Shown here: piece after piece, positions 36,047-47,300 of the stretch
Numbering within the stretch: position 1 is the first letter of the stretch
Layout of the letters: each line of letters begins with the position of its first letter
NCBI GenBank assembly: GCA_029851415.1
Contig: CM056742.1
Location: 58,616,454-58,680,453, forward strand
Direction: 5' to 3'
Source: Eretmocerus hayati
Lineage: Eukaryota > Arthropoda > Insecta > Hymenoptera > Aphelinidae
Length of the DNA stretch: 64,000 nt
The notes under the pieces: model-generated
Told to the model about the DNA's origin: nothing
The model's input: only the letters and a program-made list of their open reading frames with translations
Databases searched by the model: none
Program-made: the position numbers and the translations under genes

Positions 36047-36335
36047 GCCGGTTTGTAGAATCCGCCCATCTATAGACTGGCTGGTCAGTCTATAGACGGC
36101 GCGCGGATAGTAGACTCTACGTGAGCAATGCATCTCTCTATCAAGCGACTAGTCAGTTCATAGACCGGCTGAGTGATCCAGCCGGTTTATAGACCGACCG
36201 CTCGCGCTCGCGCAGATAGTAGACTCTACGTGAGCAACGCATCTCTCTATCAAGCGACTAGTCAGTTTATAGACCGGCTGAGTGATCCAGCCGGTTTATA
36301 GACCGACCGCTCGCGCTCGCACGCATAGTAGACTT
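36047..36335. repeat. 109-bp tandem repeat, about 2.7 copies
   Basis: ATAGTAGACT recurs at 36107, 36216 and 36325, giving a 109-bp period. Copies share GCATCTCTCTATCAAGCGAC and AGCCGGTTTATAGACCGACC. Each unit contains internal dyads of TCTATAGAC and GACCGGCTGAGTGATCCAGCC type. Confidence 0.85.
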
Positions 36336-36632
36336 CTCGTTTACATTGGCGCAAATCAAAACAAGGTGACGTTTATAGAGATAGAGTATATAGTTCTAGT
36401 AGAGTATACAGTTAGAGTATATAGTTTTGAAGAAAACCATTCAATTCCATCAAGCTATTCGGATGAACAGGGCTTTATTTCCCATTTGAAACTCGAAATC
36501 ATGTAATATGACAAGAATATTCTGATCATTTCTATCTACTAAAATCAATCTTGTAATCAATACATCGTCACTGAAACCACTATCAAAAATGTGTAGATCG
36601 TTTTTCGTATTATAGAGGTAATGAAATCTGAG

Positions 36633-38606
36633 TCATTTAATCTTACAAGTAGAAGAATTGTGGCATCGAGAATTACATTGTAACTTGGCTTTGAAACAAG
36701 AACAACGTTTGGTGCGGCATTGATTACCGGCTGGCTGGCAATTGCATTTCTTGAAACCTTGCCCTCCACAGAGCGATTGGGCCGATGCAGCTTCTCTCAA
36801 AGATAAGTGAATATCGTGGGGTACATCGTCAAGAGTCACTGTACTGGTCTCCGATTTTTGTACAGCCTCTCGAGGGAACCAACTTTTGACTATACCATCC
36901 TTGGTTCCAACTTGATATACAGCATTTTGAATGTCCCGTACAACCCCAAAAATCCTAGCGAAGTCAAGTGGAGCTGTGTCAACGGAAGGAACTAGTAAAG
37001 TAATGCAGTCTCCGATCGATAGAGGTGGAAACATTTGAGACGAGGCAGTTTTCATCTTTTCGGCAGCTACTTTTTGCCGCTTATTGCAGTCTTCTTGGAC
37101 TTCTAGGATATGCTTTCCACGAGCACATAGCCCGCAGTTGGAAGTGTCAGATCCTGTTGGCTCTCCACAAGCATAGTGGATGTTGGAGTCACACTCAGAG
37201 CATATAACAGCATCTTTCAAATTTATCGACAAGCCACGATTGCCACAAAAGCTCTCGACGTGGTCCTAAAAATTGGAAAATATATGTGATATTCCATTTC
37301 GGAAAATGCAAATCTCTTCGAATTTTGATAAATACCAAGTTTTCCACGGCGACTGCCTCTTCAGGAATGAGAGGATCATGATCAAACTCATCGGCTTCGA
37401 TCTCATGATCATCTAGAGGAATATCCGGATCTGCTATTTCCAATGCTAGCTCTAACTCCTCCTCAGTTTCTTGATTGGAAATGACATCTTGAGGTAGATT
37501 GAGCCGCGCCAAGCCATTTTTGATGGGCCCGAAAACAGCTTCGTAAGGAGCCCTGTTGATGATCCTATGTTTTGATGAATTTTTTTGCCACTATAAACGA
37601 AATTTATCCAATAAAACTATGGATTCACCAAAATATATAAGTCTGCGATGATTCAGAAAATTTGATAGATTCGAATTTATCAATATTAATCGTAGCTGAA
37701 CGTCGTAGCAGCCTTTTGACCAATTATTAGAGTTATTGTCAGCAATCCATGCCCGCATCATTTTTTTTACATCAGCGTTGGCTCTTTCGACACTGCCCTG
37801 ACTTTGAGGATGCCGAGGACGTCCACGAATCATTTCGCAGTTCGGCCACTTGGCTACCAGGGCTCGTACAATTTCTGCGTCAAACTCTTTGCCATTGTCA
37901 GACTGTAGAATATCTGGAGCGCCAAAAATGGCAAATATTTTGAATAGTTCATTAGTAACGGTCGCTGCCTCTTTATTTGGCAATGGGCGCAACTGAACAA
38001 ACTTCGTCGCATAATCTTGAACGTTTGAAAGGAACCGGAATTCACCATCGGGACATGACTGATAGTCAATGAGATCCATTTGTACCCGGGCGTTGAAATA
38101 TATGAAATGATCGGCTGTGATACGACACCTTTTTGCGCCACTGGTTTTTTTCGAGTGCAACTTTCACAAAACGTAATAAAAATTTCACAGGCAGTTGTTG
38201 GGATTCGCCACTTTGTTTTCAAGTAGTAGTACATTCGATCACGGCCACCATGACCAGTCTGTTGATGAGCTTCCCACAATTTCGGGTAGTATTCTTCACT
38301 AGGAACAACGAGCACGAAATCTTTTCTTTTTTCGGTTCTCTTCAAAACTACATGAGTCTCGGAACCCATTTGCATCACCTAATACATTCGTAAGTAGTAA
38401 CAAGATTTGTGATCTTTCTCCGCCTCCCCACAAAGTATATTTTTCACCTTTTCCACATAAGAATCATCCCACATTACTCGAGACCCTTTTTGCGATTCAA
38501 CAACTGTTTTTGATTTTTGCTCAACAATTTCTGCTCGCTCCGCTCGCCAGCCCCCGCTACGCCTGATTTTTGATTTGAAGAACTGAAAAATCAATAGTCC
38601 ATCCAT
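36633..38606 (-). pseudogene. KRBA2/Ginger-like DDE integrase gene with C-terminal CXC region
   Basis: The minus-strand pieces line up as one gene. First is a basic N-terminus (38606-38379), then a zinc-binding domain with HQQTGHGGRDRM and ESC..C (38378 onward). Next is the integrase core (38160-37591) with MDLIDY, QSDNGKEF and QGSVERAN carrying the three catalytic acidic residues. An acidic linker follows (37512-37336), and after an intron at 37266-37335 a Cys-rich C-terminal part with a PHD-like CSECDSNIHYACGEP segment and a CXC motif (CNCQPAGNQCRTKRCSCF). An in-frame TAG at about 38380 and a frameshift near 38110-38160 break the 5' half. About 80 bp near 37594-37675 interrupt the core's end and may be another intron or an insertion. 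Such integrases occur in cut-and-paste Ginger-type elements and in domesticated KRBA2-like genes of arthropods. Confidence 0.7.
37266..37335 (-). other. 70-bp GT-AG intron in the integrase gene
   Basis: On the minus strand the donor is ACTTG|GTATTTATC and the acceptor CCAATTTTTAG|GACCAC. Joining the flanking exons keeps the frame open and leads directly into the cysteine-rich C-terminal part, whereas the unspliced frame does not. Confidence 0.75.
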
Positions 38607-38794
38607 AGCAACATATCAAATGTTTACTATTTACATTCCAAATTGTTGTTGTTTCAAACGTATGGAAAATCAATAATTTTCGGCCATAGCAACCATCAAA
38701 TCAGCAGACACCGAATGTTTTCTATTTATATACACATCATGTTGTTTATGTTGTTCTGACATATATTCGATTGACGTCTGCCAAAATTTCATCT

Positions 38795-40075
38795 TTATAC
38801 ACAAAGATTATTATTATATGATTTGTATTTGTAGACATACTTAATACTCTGTATAGATGCACAGTACTCCACATTTATGTGACATTTATACTTCTCTAAT
38901 AAAAATTTGTTATACGGCACAACCATTGAATTATCAACAGATAACCTTTTACTCGGTAATTTCGAGATATAGTGATTATTTTCTGATCTCTTATCTCTTC
39001 TCATATAATTTGGATAACCATCTTTGTTGATAGTAGTATGATTCTGGAATTCTCTTGGATAACGTCTCTTACAAGTTTTCGTTTCAAAATCATAACATGG
39101 TGTATTTTGGGAGTGCGGACCGTGTAACATGTGTTGCAGAACTAATTTCCGTAATTCAGGATCATCTGTCGGTATTTCTGCGGGGATGTGTCGGTCCATT
39201 GCTTCCGGAGTCAGCAGTTCATCTTTTGAATTCAAGGTCACTAATATGTGAGCGTGAGGAAGACCTCTCTTCTGAAATTCAACAACATGGACCTGTGCTA
39301 TCGCTCTTCCAAACAATTTTCTATCCATTATATCTTCCACAATCACTTCCAATTTAGTTTTGAATAGCCTCACAGCTAAGCCAGGTATATCATTTACAGT
39401 TGTACCCTTTGGGAACTTCTTGAGAATCCTGATGAACTCATCCCACTTGGGATTACAAGTGATAGTGATGAACAAATCAGGCCTTCCTTCTTTCCTCATA
39501 ATCGCCATCGCATCTTGATGATTCTGTTGCATGTAACGAGGTCCGCCAATGAAGGTTGATGGCAAAATGAATAAGTTACCTAACCTCTCTTCCTTTTCAA
39601 AATTCGCAGAAATATTCGATGCACAGTTCTGTACAGCGTCGTACAGTCCTTGATAACATTCAATCCTCAGATCCTCTTGGTGTTTTCGGGAAAATCGCAT
39701 TCTGTTGCTCTCTGCCATAACATACGCGTGAATGAACTTCTCTTGAGTCAGTCTACCGCCATATAAAATTGGCGAGAAACTTTTGGATTTCGGCCTGTAA
39801 GCCAATCTATAAGCGTAGTATTCCATTACTGACAATTGTTTCTCATCTGGTGCAGCATCAGGTCTTTTTTTGTATCCTGTGCTCCACCCCAAATCTCCTC
39901 GTGGATAAAAGAGTGGAAAAACCATTGGATCTACGTGACGGGATAATTTGTGTAATCGTGTGTGCTGAATCTTCTCTCGATCAGCTCGAGGGTAAACACA
40001 TAGATCAAAGTTATGTGGAACTCCTGTATCAGAAACAAGAATGGCTCCGCATTCGGACGTGAGAGGCTTATTATA
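38795..40075 (-). pseudogene. Helitron Rep (replication initiator) fragment
   Basis: The minus-strand frame matches the Helitron-like N-terminal region and Rep nuclease. It has VDPMVFPLFYPRGDLGW near the start, PDLFITITCNPKWDEF in the middle, the metal-binding HUH motif in KRGLPHAHILVTL, and the tyrosine motif near the end in SIKYVYKYKSY, where two tyrosines about four residues apart would be expected. The frame stops just after this, so the helicase half is absent. The open frame formally begins at an ATG at 40153, but family similarity starts only at about 40073 ([11 protein letters not shown]). The first residues are antisense to a plus-strand helicase fragment. In an intact element this protein nicks DNA for rolling-circle transposition. 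Confidence 0.85.
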
Positions 40076-40078
40076 GGT

Positions 40079-40321
40079 ATGATAATTAATCAGTCTCAAG
40101 GTCAAAATTTCGATAAAGTTGGTATTTATATACAACGGCCGCTTTTCTCTCATGGACAGCTTTACGTTGCTCTTTCTCGGTGTAGAGATCCGAAGAATTC
40201 ATTCATTGAAAATAGATTTCACGGTTCAGATGAGATCGAAAATGCTGTTTGGAATGGAGTGTTTGATGTTTTCGTCATCTATGATATGAAATTCAAGAAT
40301 ATTGTTCTCAAGTTTCGTTAA
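40079..40321 (+). pseudogene. Helitron PIF1-type helicase C-terminal fragment
   Basis: From 40079 the plus strand reads [17 protein letters not shown] and then [15 protein letters not shown], the last conserved helicase motifs of the PIF1-like domain fused to Rep in Helitrons, ending at a stop at 40321. The rest of the helicase is missing upstream, because the sequence switches at about 40075 to the inverted Rep fragment. Two Helitron pieces are therefore joined head-to-head, either by an inversion or by insertion of one element into another. The reading frame downstream belongs to separate genes. Confidence 0.8.
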
Positions 40322-40322
40322 G

Positions 40323-40703
40323 ATGGAGTGGAATCCGATGTTGGGAAAGACAGTATATGTATATGAACTGAGAGAGCAAGTAATGTTGTGGTGTTCAAAC
40401 GAACAGTTGGAAAAAAAAGTTGAAAAAGAAACTGAATATGAAAAATACTTGAAAGAATTGGAAGAATCTACAGAAATTGAGTGTTTGAATAGAATAATAG
40501 CATTGCATGGAAGAAAGTTTGACTTGGAAACAACTTACACGACTTGGCATGAAGTACCTCTAACTTTGAAACAGAGATTATCAGAGATCATTGAATTTTG
40601 TTCTGATAATGGATGTATTGATCGAAGCTTTCAAGAGAGTGGAACATTATATCTAGATTATCAATTAAAAATTGCGAATATTGTACATGGTATAACACAA
40701 TAG
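40323..40703 (+). CDS. Unrecognised 126-residue protein next to the Helitron helicase end
   Basis: An ATG at 40323 overlaps the end of the helicase fragment and opens a frame of 126 residues. It is Glu/Lys-rich in the middle (EKKVEKETEYEKYLKELEE, likely helical or coiled coil) and ends in a segment rich in aromatic and hydrophobic residues. I do not recognise a family. Its position between the helicase terminus and two further plus-strand genes suggests it travels with the same element. The frame is intact and its codon use is AT-rich like the neighbours. A longer open frame begins upstream at 40302. Confidence 0.45.
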   Translation: MEWNPMLGKTVYVYELREQVMLWCSNEQLEKKVEKETEYEKYLKELEESTEIECLNRIIALHGRKFDLETTYTTWHEVPLTLKQRLSEIIEFCSDNGCIDRSFQESGTLYLDYQLKIANIVHGITQ

Positions 40704-40867
40704 AGAATGAAAATCATGTCTTCCAGAAGTGATAAAATTTGTCGTAACCGCCCTAGAGTTGAAATTTGAAGAGATGGTAAAAACAAAAAAGTAACTTCGA
40801 TTCATTGGGAATCTAAAAATATAGAATGTACAATTAATGATTCGTTTCTCGATCTTTTTTTCGTAGA

Positions 40868-41248
40868 GAGAGTGGAAAAGAGACTGTTGATATCGATAAA
40901 ACAGTGAAATGTGGTTTTTGTGGAATGAAATTTATCGATTCACATTTTTTGAGAAAGCATTTGATGACGAAACACAAGAGTATAATTCAGAGATACAAAA
41001 GCTGTCACAAATGTGGAATCATTGTGTTATACAGATTTTTTGAGGAACATTTGAAGACTCATTCGAATAAGAAGCATTTCTCTTGTTCTTCATGTAAACT
41101 CTCCTTCAAAACCAAATCAAATCTAGTCAGGCACAAGCTCAATCACAAAGACCCAGAACACAGATGCCAGGATTGTGGGAGATATTTCGTTAGGAAAGAC
41201 CATTTAACAAATCATACTTCATTGCATAAAAACGAAAAAAAGCAATGA
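40868..41248 (+). CDS. C2H2 zinc-finger protein, about four fingers, probable downstream exon
   Basis: The frame contains C-x2-C..H-x4-H fingers in sequence: CGFCGMKFIDSHFLRKHLMT, CHKCGIIV..H, CSSCKLSFKTKSNLVRHKLN and CQDCGRYFVRKDHLTNHTSL. It lacks the standard TGEKP linkers. The first in-frame ATG is at 40904, but a good acceptor (TTTTTTTCGTAG) sits at 40868, and an upstream ATG segment at about 40716 (MSSRSDKICRNRP) may be a first exon, though its join leaves stops I could not resolve. It lies between the unknown ORF and the five-exon gene on the same strand. A DNA-binding accessory protein is likely, and its target is unknown. Confidence 0.6.
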   Translation, partial: ESGKETVDIDKTVKCGFCGMKFIDSHFLRKHLMTKHKSIIQRYKSCHKCGIIVLYRFFEEHLKTHSNKKHFSCSSCKLSFKTKSNLVRHKLNHKDPEHRCQDCGRYFVRKDHLTNHTSLHKNEKKQ

Positions 41249-41285
41249 TATTTGTGTGGGTATTTTTTGAATTTTCACAGTCAAT

Positions 41286-42398
41286 ATGAGCAACTCCCGG
41301 AATCGTAGTGATGAATCAGCACTGAAAAAGCTTAAAGGAATTGAATTGTCAAATAACGATTATTCGAAGAATAGAGTCAAAATTGGAGATAAAACAACGT
41401 TAGTAAATCAGTTTACCGATATGTATGACTATGATTAGAGATGATGAGGACATTGATCTTACAGAACTGTAGTTGCTTATGTTGACGAAATATTTGGCAA
41501 GTCTGAGTTCAAAAAAAGGGAGGATGACAGTGAATTCACAGTGTTCAAATTTCTGTTGAGTAATCATGAAGGAAGTAAGATACAATGCAGTATTTTCAAT
41601 GACGATATAAGGAAATTCGTAAAAAGTATAAGAATAAATAAGGTACATAGACAATGGTTAACTCGAAATGAAATTGAGAATGATATTGCGAAATTACTTA
41701 TCATATCAAATTGAGAATACGTGATAATCATCGCCTTTTTTACAGAAATTGATCCTTGAAAAAGTTCACATACAAAAAGTTAAAAAACATTTAAACAGAG
41801 GAAATTTAGATTATGAAATCGTTCTCAGAAATTATTCAACAATATTCTGCTGTGGCGAATACGACGTTGGGATGTACAATGAAATAAATTTTGATGATAT
41901 ACCTTCAAGAAGAGGGGAAATCAGTAAGTTGAAGTGGTAATGTTTCAACTATGATACATTATTTCTACATAATTTTTGTCGATTATTTAGAGATTGAAGG
42001 TTTTCTGAAGGATCAATTCGTTCAAAAGAATAAGAACAATGAAAATGAAATTCTTGGTGTAATCACGAACGGACGTCACAAACTCGATATTATTGTTGTG
42101 AAAGATAAAAACGAGGAAATTGAATCGTACGATCGTGGAGTGAAGTTAGAAGTCTGCGGTGACTTACAAGAGAATGGTTAAACTATATAAACTATATAAA
42201 ATACAGAGAGGAATCGTTATGGAATGAAATTGATTTCATTGAGGGGTCCTTACAGGTTCAACGTACATGGTGAAAGTGAAGGGTGTAGATAAATTGAGAT
42301 TTTTAGGTGGTGAAGAAATGGAAATTGAGAAATTGATTCTAGGAAATGAAGTTAATGTTGTGGAAGAGTATCCTGCCAACAAAGATATTGATTATTGA
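41286..42398 (+). CDS. Intact five-exon gene, 265-residue protein, probably OB-fold/RPA-like
   Basis: Five exons can be joined with GT-AG introns so that the frame stays open from ATG 41286 to TGA 42396-42398. They are 41286-41398, 41465-41642, 41746-41923, 41991-42176 and 42256-42398, with introns of 66, 103, 67 and 79 bp. Their donors include ATCA|GTAAGTT and their acceptors include CTTACAG, TTTTACAG and CCTTACAG. Total coding length is 798 nt. The protein alternates charged loops with strand-like segments (SEFTVFKFLLSN, KIQCSIFNDD, LDYEIVLRNY, KLDIIVVKDKN), suggesting repeated OB folds like replication protein A. RPA-like single-strand DNA-binding proteins are known cargo of some Helitrons. 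The family call is an inference; the open spliced frame is read directly. It shows no breaks, unlike almost everything else in the window. Confidence 0.6.
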
Positions 42399-42547
42399 AT
42401 TTTAATTTGATGGATACATTGAGAAATTTTCGTGATTTATGTTCTTTTGAGATAAATATACATCCTCTCTTCATAAACCAAGCTCACCTTAAATTTTGTG
42501 ATGATGATGGCAAGGAGGTAATGTCTCGGAAACTGCAGAGAAAAATT

Positions 42548-42790
42548 AAGACTGAGGGACCACGAGGGGCTGAGAAAAACTAAGGGGCCCTCAGGGGCCT
42601 TCGGGGGCCCTCAGGGGATCTCAGGGGAATCTTTCAGCCCCTAAGGTAAATATGCAACGTAATTTAGGTTAATTGGTCGAAGGCACTCGGGGCCCTCAGG
42701 GGCCCTCATCGGCATTTAAGTCAGTGAAAGGCATTCAGGGGAGTTCAAGGGAATTCAGAGGAAATCAGGGGAATTCAGAGGAATCTCATT
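42548..42790. repeat. GGGGCCCTCAGGGG-rich region followed by GGGGAATTCAGAGG repeats
   Basis: Words such as GGGGCC(C/T)TCAGGGG recur many times from about 42583 to 42710. They give way to GGGGAATTCAGAGGAA-type repeats (42730-42790). Each word is partly self-complementary. The region follows the end of the OB-fold gene and could be near the 3' terminus of the associated mobile element. Confidence 0.7.
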
Positions 42791-42805
42791 CTTACTACTA
42801 TATAT

Positions 42806-42824
42806 TAGGGGGAGATACCCCCTA
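42806..42824. other. Short hairpin TAGGGGG-agata-CCCCCTA
   Basis: A perfect 7-bp stem with a 5-nt loop lies just downstream of the GC-rich words. Helitrons end in a short hairpin before CTRR. Here no CTRR terminus is evident immediately downstream, so the link is weak. Confidence 0.4.
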
Positions 42825-42849
42825 TATCTATGACATCGAGCACACATAC

Positions 42850-44338
42850 ATTGATGAGTACATCATGTACGTTTCGGTTGTGAATGAATAAATAATAATC
42901 TCAAATCGACGTGTTAATCATGTTTGCGTATTATATACGACTTCCCGATTACATGATTAGCTTCGGGTGATTTCGTAACCAAATTAATCATCTTAACAAG
43001 CTCTCAGGCTACCGCCGGTCGAATCTTAAAATAAAGTGACATCAAGCACATGCACACTGGTCACGACAATTTTTTCCACGGAAGGAGTGAACGGACAGGA
43101 TAAATAATAAACTGCGTATCGAAGAGCACGGCCAAGAGCACGAACTCCTCGTAATTTTCATAACCAAACTCAGTGCCGAAGCAGTGGTTGGTTTTACATG
43201 CTCGAGCAGCATACCAAAATGCAACATTGAGAACTTTGCGATCCGTTTTCTCACGACACTGACCTTGCCGGATCGGATGGAAAACGGTGAAATGATAAAT
43301 CCGAATTCCGTCGCTGGCTGTTTGGGCAATCCTGTAAGAGCACAAATTTCTTCGGCCTGACGACATACTGCTGCGACTTTACCCCAGGCTAATAGATATT
43401 GTAGTACGACCGAAGACGATGGATACGCATTCCATGATTAAGGTAGTATTAGCGGTACTGGATGTGTCAAGTGCAGAACATACCCGCGCTTGACTCCCTT
43501 TCGCCCGCGATATAGGTATAGTGAGTGCACGCAGCAGACGACGACCTAACCCCGAAACCGCAGAAATGAGTGACACTTGGGCTCAGATCTTCTTTTGTAG
43601 GCTCTGAATCGTCAATCTGATCGCTCCTGAGTGTTTTTTGTGCATTCTCACATCTGTGTATTCACTGCCATGGAAATCTGTGCGTCAGGTATCACTCTAC
43701 TGGTGATTTTCCATAAGACGCCGTGTTAAACGGCTTTTACAAAAACGCTCATAACTTTTTTCCCCACTCTGAAGGCTTCTGAAATTTCAACTGGAGCACT
43801 TTGAGACCCTAATATACAACTGTGCCGACTTTCGTGATTTTCTGAGCGTCAATTCGAGTACCGCTAATACTACCTTGAATAAACAATTCTTTTGCAAATG
43901 CAGAGATCGAATAAACATTAATTATTGCCGAGAGCAAGCTAGCTACTTACTCGGGTGAATGTAAACACAGAACTGGCGGTAACCCGTCAAGTTCTCGCGC
44001 GCACCAGCATCGTTTGTGTTGGTGTACACACGGACACGCCAAGAAGTAACCCAAACGGGTCGCCACCTATCCGTTGGGTTACCGAACTAACGAGCGGTAA
44101 CCCAAGCTCTGGCCCCGCAGAGCTTCACGGGACCTGTGCTTCTATACGGGTCTATCTTCGTTGCTTATATCGACGGTATTATCCTTCGTAATAATTTTCC
44201 TAGCAATAGTGAACTTGCATGGTCGAGCATTTGCCAATATGGAATATGCATTCGATAGCGCAGACTACGAGAGGATTTTTGGTCAAAACAGAATAATTTT
44301 AGGGACAATATTCGATTTATAATAAATAATTAAAAATG
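42850..44338. other. Unassigned stretch
   Basis: Two minus-strand frames (43366-43061 and 43576-43379) are open. The first has protein-like composition (NVAFWYAARACKTNHCFG) but I recognise no family. A GGTAACCC-type word recurs at about 43978, 44046, 44078 and 44096. Confidence 0.35.
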
Positions 44339-47300
44339 CGCCCGAGAAAGACCCCCGATTCAAATCGATTCGCTTCGCGTGACTCCTACGTCATTAAGGT
44401 AGCCGCCGATACACACATGCAAACCCGCGCGCATTGGTGTTGCGTACGTGAGAAGGCCGTCTGTCAGCGCTAGAATAACAAATTGGACCCGGCTTGTTTG
44501 ATGCTCGAAACAGTTTTTTTTAACAAATTGGGTGTGAATTTCCCCCATTAGCAGTTGCTCCTGGCCTTTTACTACAACTGACGTGCAGTGAGACCGCCTG
44601 TTATTACGTTTTCTGTGCATAGTGAAGTGAAGAAGGATGCTGGTTAGTGGGCTTTTGGAGCCACAATTTTGAGGTGGAGAATTGTCAGATCATCACTCAA
44701 AGTGTTATCTGGCTCATGAAATAAAGCAGCAGTGGTAGATGTGTGACCGTGGTGAATAATTTCTACATTAAATCACCTGATCCTTCTCATTCACCTTCCT
44801 ATCTGAGAATGTTGACATCCTTCGACGATGATTACCCAAACTCTTCTTGTGATGCATCACACAGAACCAAATTGAGCGTACTCAATCAAACATTCAGTGA
44901 AGTAGTTGTAAGCTGTTTGATGTGCTTCCAATCATCTAAATCATGAGTTTGGCCCTGTTGTCGACATCAAAAATGAGCTCTTCCACTTCTAGCTTCCCAG
45001 TACTAGGTCATTATACCAACGCTGTTCACTGGTTTGGTCAATTATGAATTTTCATCAATAGAATGAATGGTAATTATTTTGTATCTTTTTTGTGGTTCTT
45101 TCCGACTGCACCAATTATCTAACGCAGCCACAGCATAATGATCTAGTACTGGGGAGCTAGAAGTGGGGAGTGCTCGTTTTTTTATATCAATACTAGGGGC
45201 CAACTCATGATTTGGATGATTGCAAGCACGTCAAACAGCTTACAATTACTCCACTGAATGTTTGATTGAGTACACTCAATTTGGTTCTGTCTGATGCATC
45301 ACAAGAAGAGATTGGGTGATCATCGTCGAAGGATGTCAACATTCTCAGATAGGAAGGTGAATAAGAAGAATCAGATGATTCAATGTGGAAACTATTCACC
45401 ACAGTCACATATGATGAGTTCCACGCGAGAGCGACCTACGGAAAGGGGTCATCTATCAGATTTTTTTCTAACCTTTTTTATTCGATTCTATGGCCCAAAA
45501 TAGGAACTTTTGACCACCTATGGGGTCCAAAAAAGAATTCATCCCTCCGGTGCACGCATATCCGTGAAAGAAGCCGAAATTCATTGTGTCAAAAATGGTG
45601 CTTTTTTATTCAGTAAAATGCAAAAATCTCGAGTTCTTCGATAGCTATCGACTCGCGGGTTGCGGCATCTGGAAGGTCATCAAAAAACCTACCGGGAACG
45701 CTATCGGGAAAATATTTTTGGCGAGTGATGGGCCTCCCAGAGCTGAAAAGGTGTTTTTCACTAAAACGTTAATTTCTCAAAAAGCCATTTTTTTCAAATC
45801 ACATAATCGATGTGAAATTTTGCGTTCTTACAGAAAAGATTGGTTTTAGAGTGTACCTATGCGATCCCATCAAGTTATGAGCCATTGTTTAAAATTCAAT
45901 TTTTTCGGTATTGGAAAAGTGTCATTTTCTGCGCATGCGCACAAATAATGACCCCTTGCAGAAGTCAATTTGATGCATTGAAACTCGAGATCTAGCTGGT
46001 CTAAAGAGTGAAAATATCCAAGGTAGTAATGAGTCGTTTTCAGGCTTTTAACATACATGTGATATGCATGTGAGATCATCGGTCGATTCGAGTCAGGTTT
46101 TTAGTGAATTGAACCATGTTTTACTAAAAACCTGACTCGAATCGATCGACGATCTCACATGCATATCACATGTATGTTAAAAGCCTGAAAACGACTCATT
46201 ACTTTCGGTTCAGTTTTTTGAGTCTACTGAAAAATCTTCGAGATTGGGGACGAAACTGACCACATATTCGGTTTCTACGTCAAAAAATACATGAAAAACA
46301 CATGTTCACATCTCTGGAACACTCCGACTCTGAATCCGCGTTTTTCAGGGCCATTGAAGAGGCCCCGGGTTCACGGATTTGGTACCTTGGATATTTTCAC
46401 TCTTTAGACCAGCTAGATCTCGAGTTTCAAAGCATCAAATTGACTTTTGCGAAGGGTCATTTTGAAAGAAATTACGTCAGCTTTCCATTACAAATAGTCC
46501 CGATAGTCAAAATTTATGCGGATGCGCAGAAAATGACACTTTTCCAATGCCGAAAAGAATTGAATTTGAAACAATGGCTCATAAGTTGTTGGGATCACGT
46601 AGGTACACTCTAAAACCGATTTTCCCTGAAAGAACGCAAACTTTTACATCGGTTATGTGATTTTCAAAGAAAACAAAGAATGGCTTCTTGAGAAATTAAC
46701 GTTTTAGTGAAAAACACCTTCTTAACTCTGGGAGGCCTATTACTCGCCAAAAATATTTTTTCGCTCGCGTTTCCGATAGGTTTTTTGATGACCTTTCAGA
46801 TGCCGCAACCCGCGAGTCTATAGCTATCGAAGAACTCGAGATTTTTGCATTTTACTGAATAAAGAAGCACCATCTTTGACACAATGAATTTCGGCTTTTT
46901 TCACGGATATGCGTGCACCGGAGGGATGCATTTTTTTGGACCCCATAGGTGGTCAAAAGTTCCTATTTTGGGCCATAGAATCGAATGAAGAAGGTTATAA
47001 AAAATCTGAGGGATGACCCCTTTCCGTAGGTCGCTTTCGCGTGGAATCGATCATATATTATGCCACTGATGCTTCATTTCATGGGCCAGATAACACTTTC
47101 AGTGGTGATCTGACAATTCTCCGCCTCAAAATTGTGGCTCCAGAAGCCCACTAACCAGCATCCTTCTTCACTTCACTATGCACAGAAAACGTAATAACAG
47201 GTGGTCTCACTGCACGTCAGTTGTAGTAAAAGGCCAGGAGCAACTGCTAATGGAGGAAATTCACACCTAATTTCTTTAAAAAAGAACTGTTTCAAGCATC

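Noticed and set aside
40013..40078. Start of the plus-strand frame upstream of the helicase motif
   Set aside because: This part is antisense to the Rep fragment; the helicase similarity begins only at 40079.
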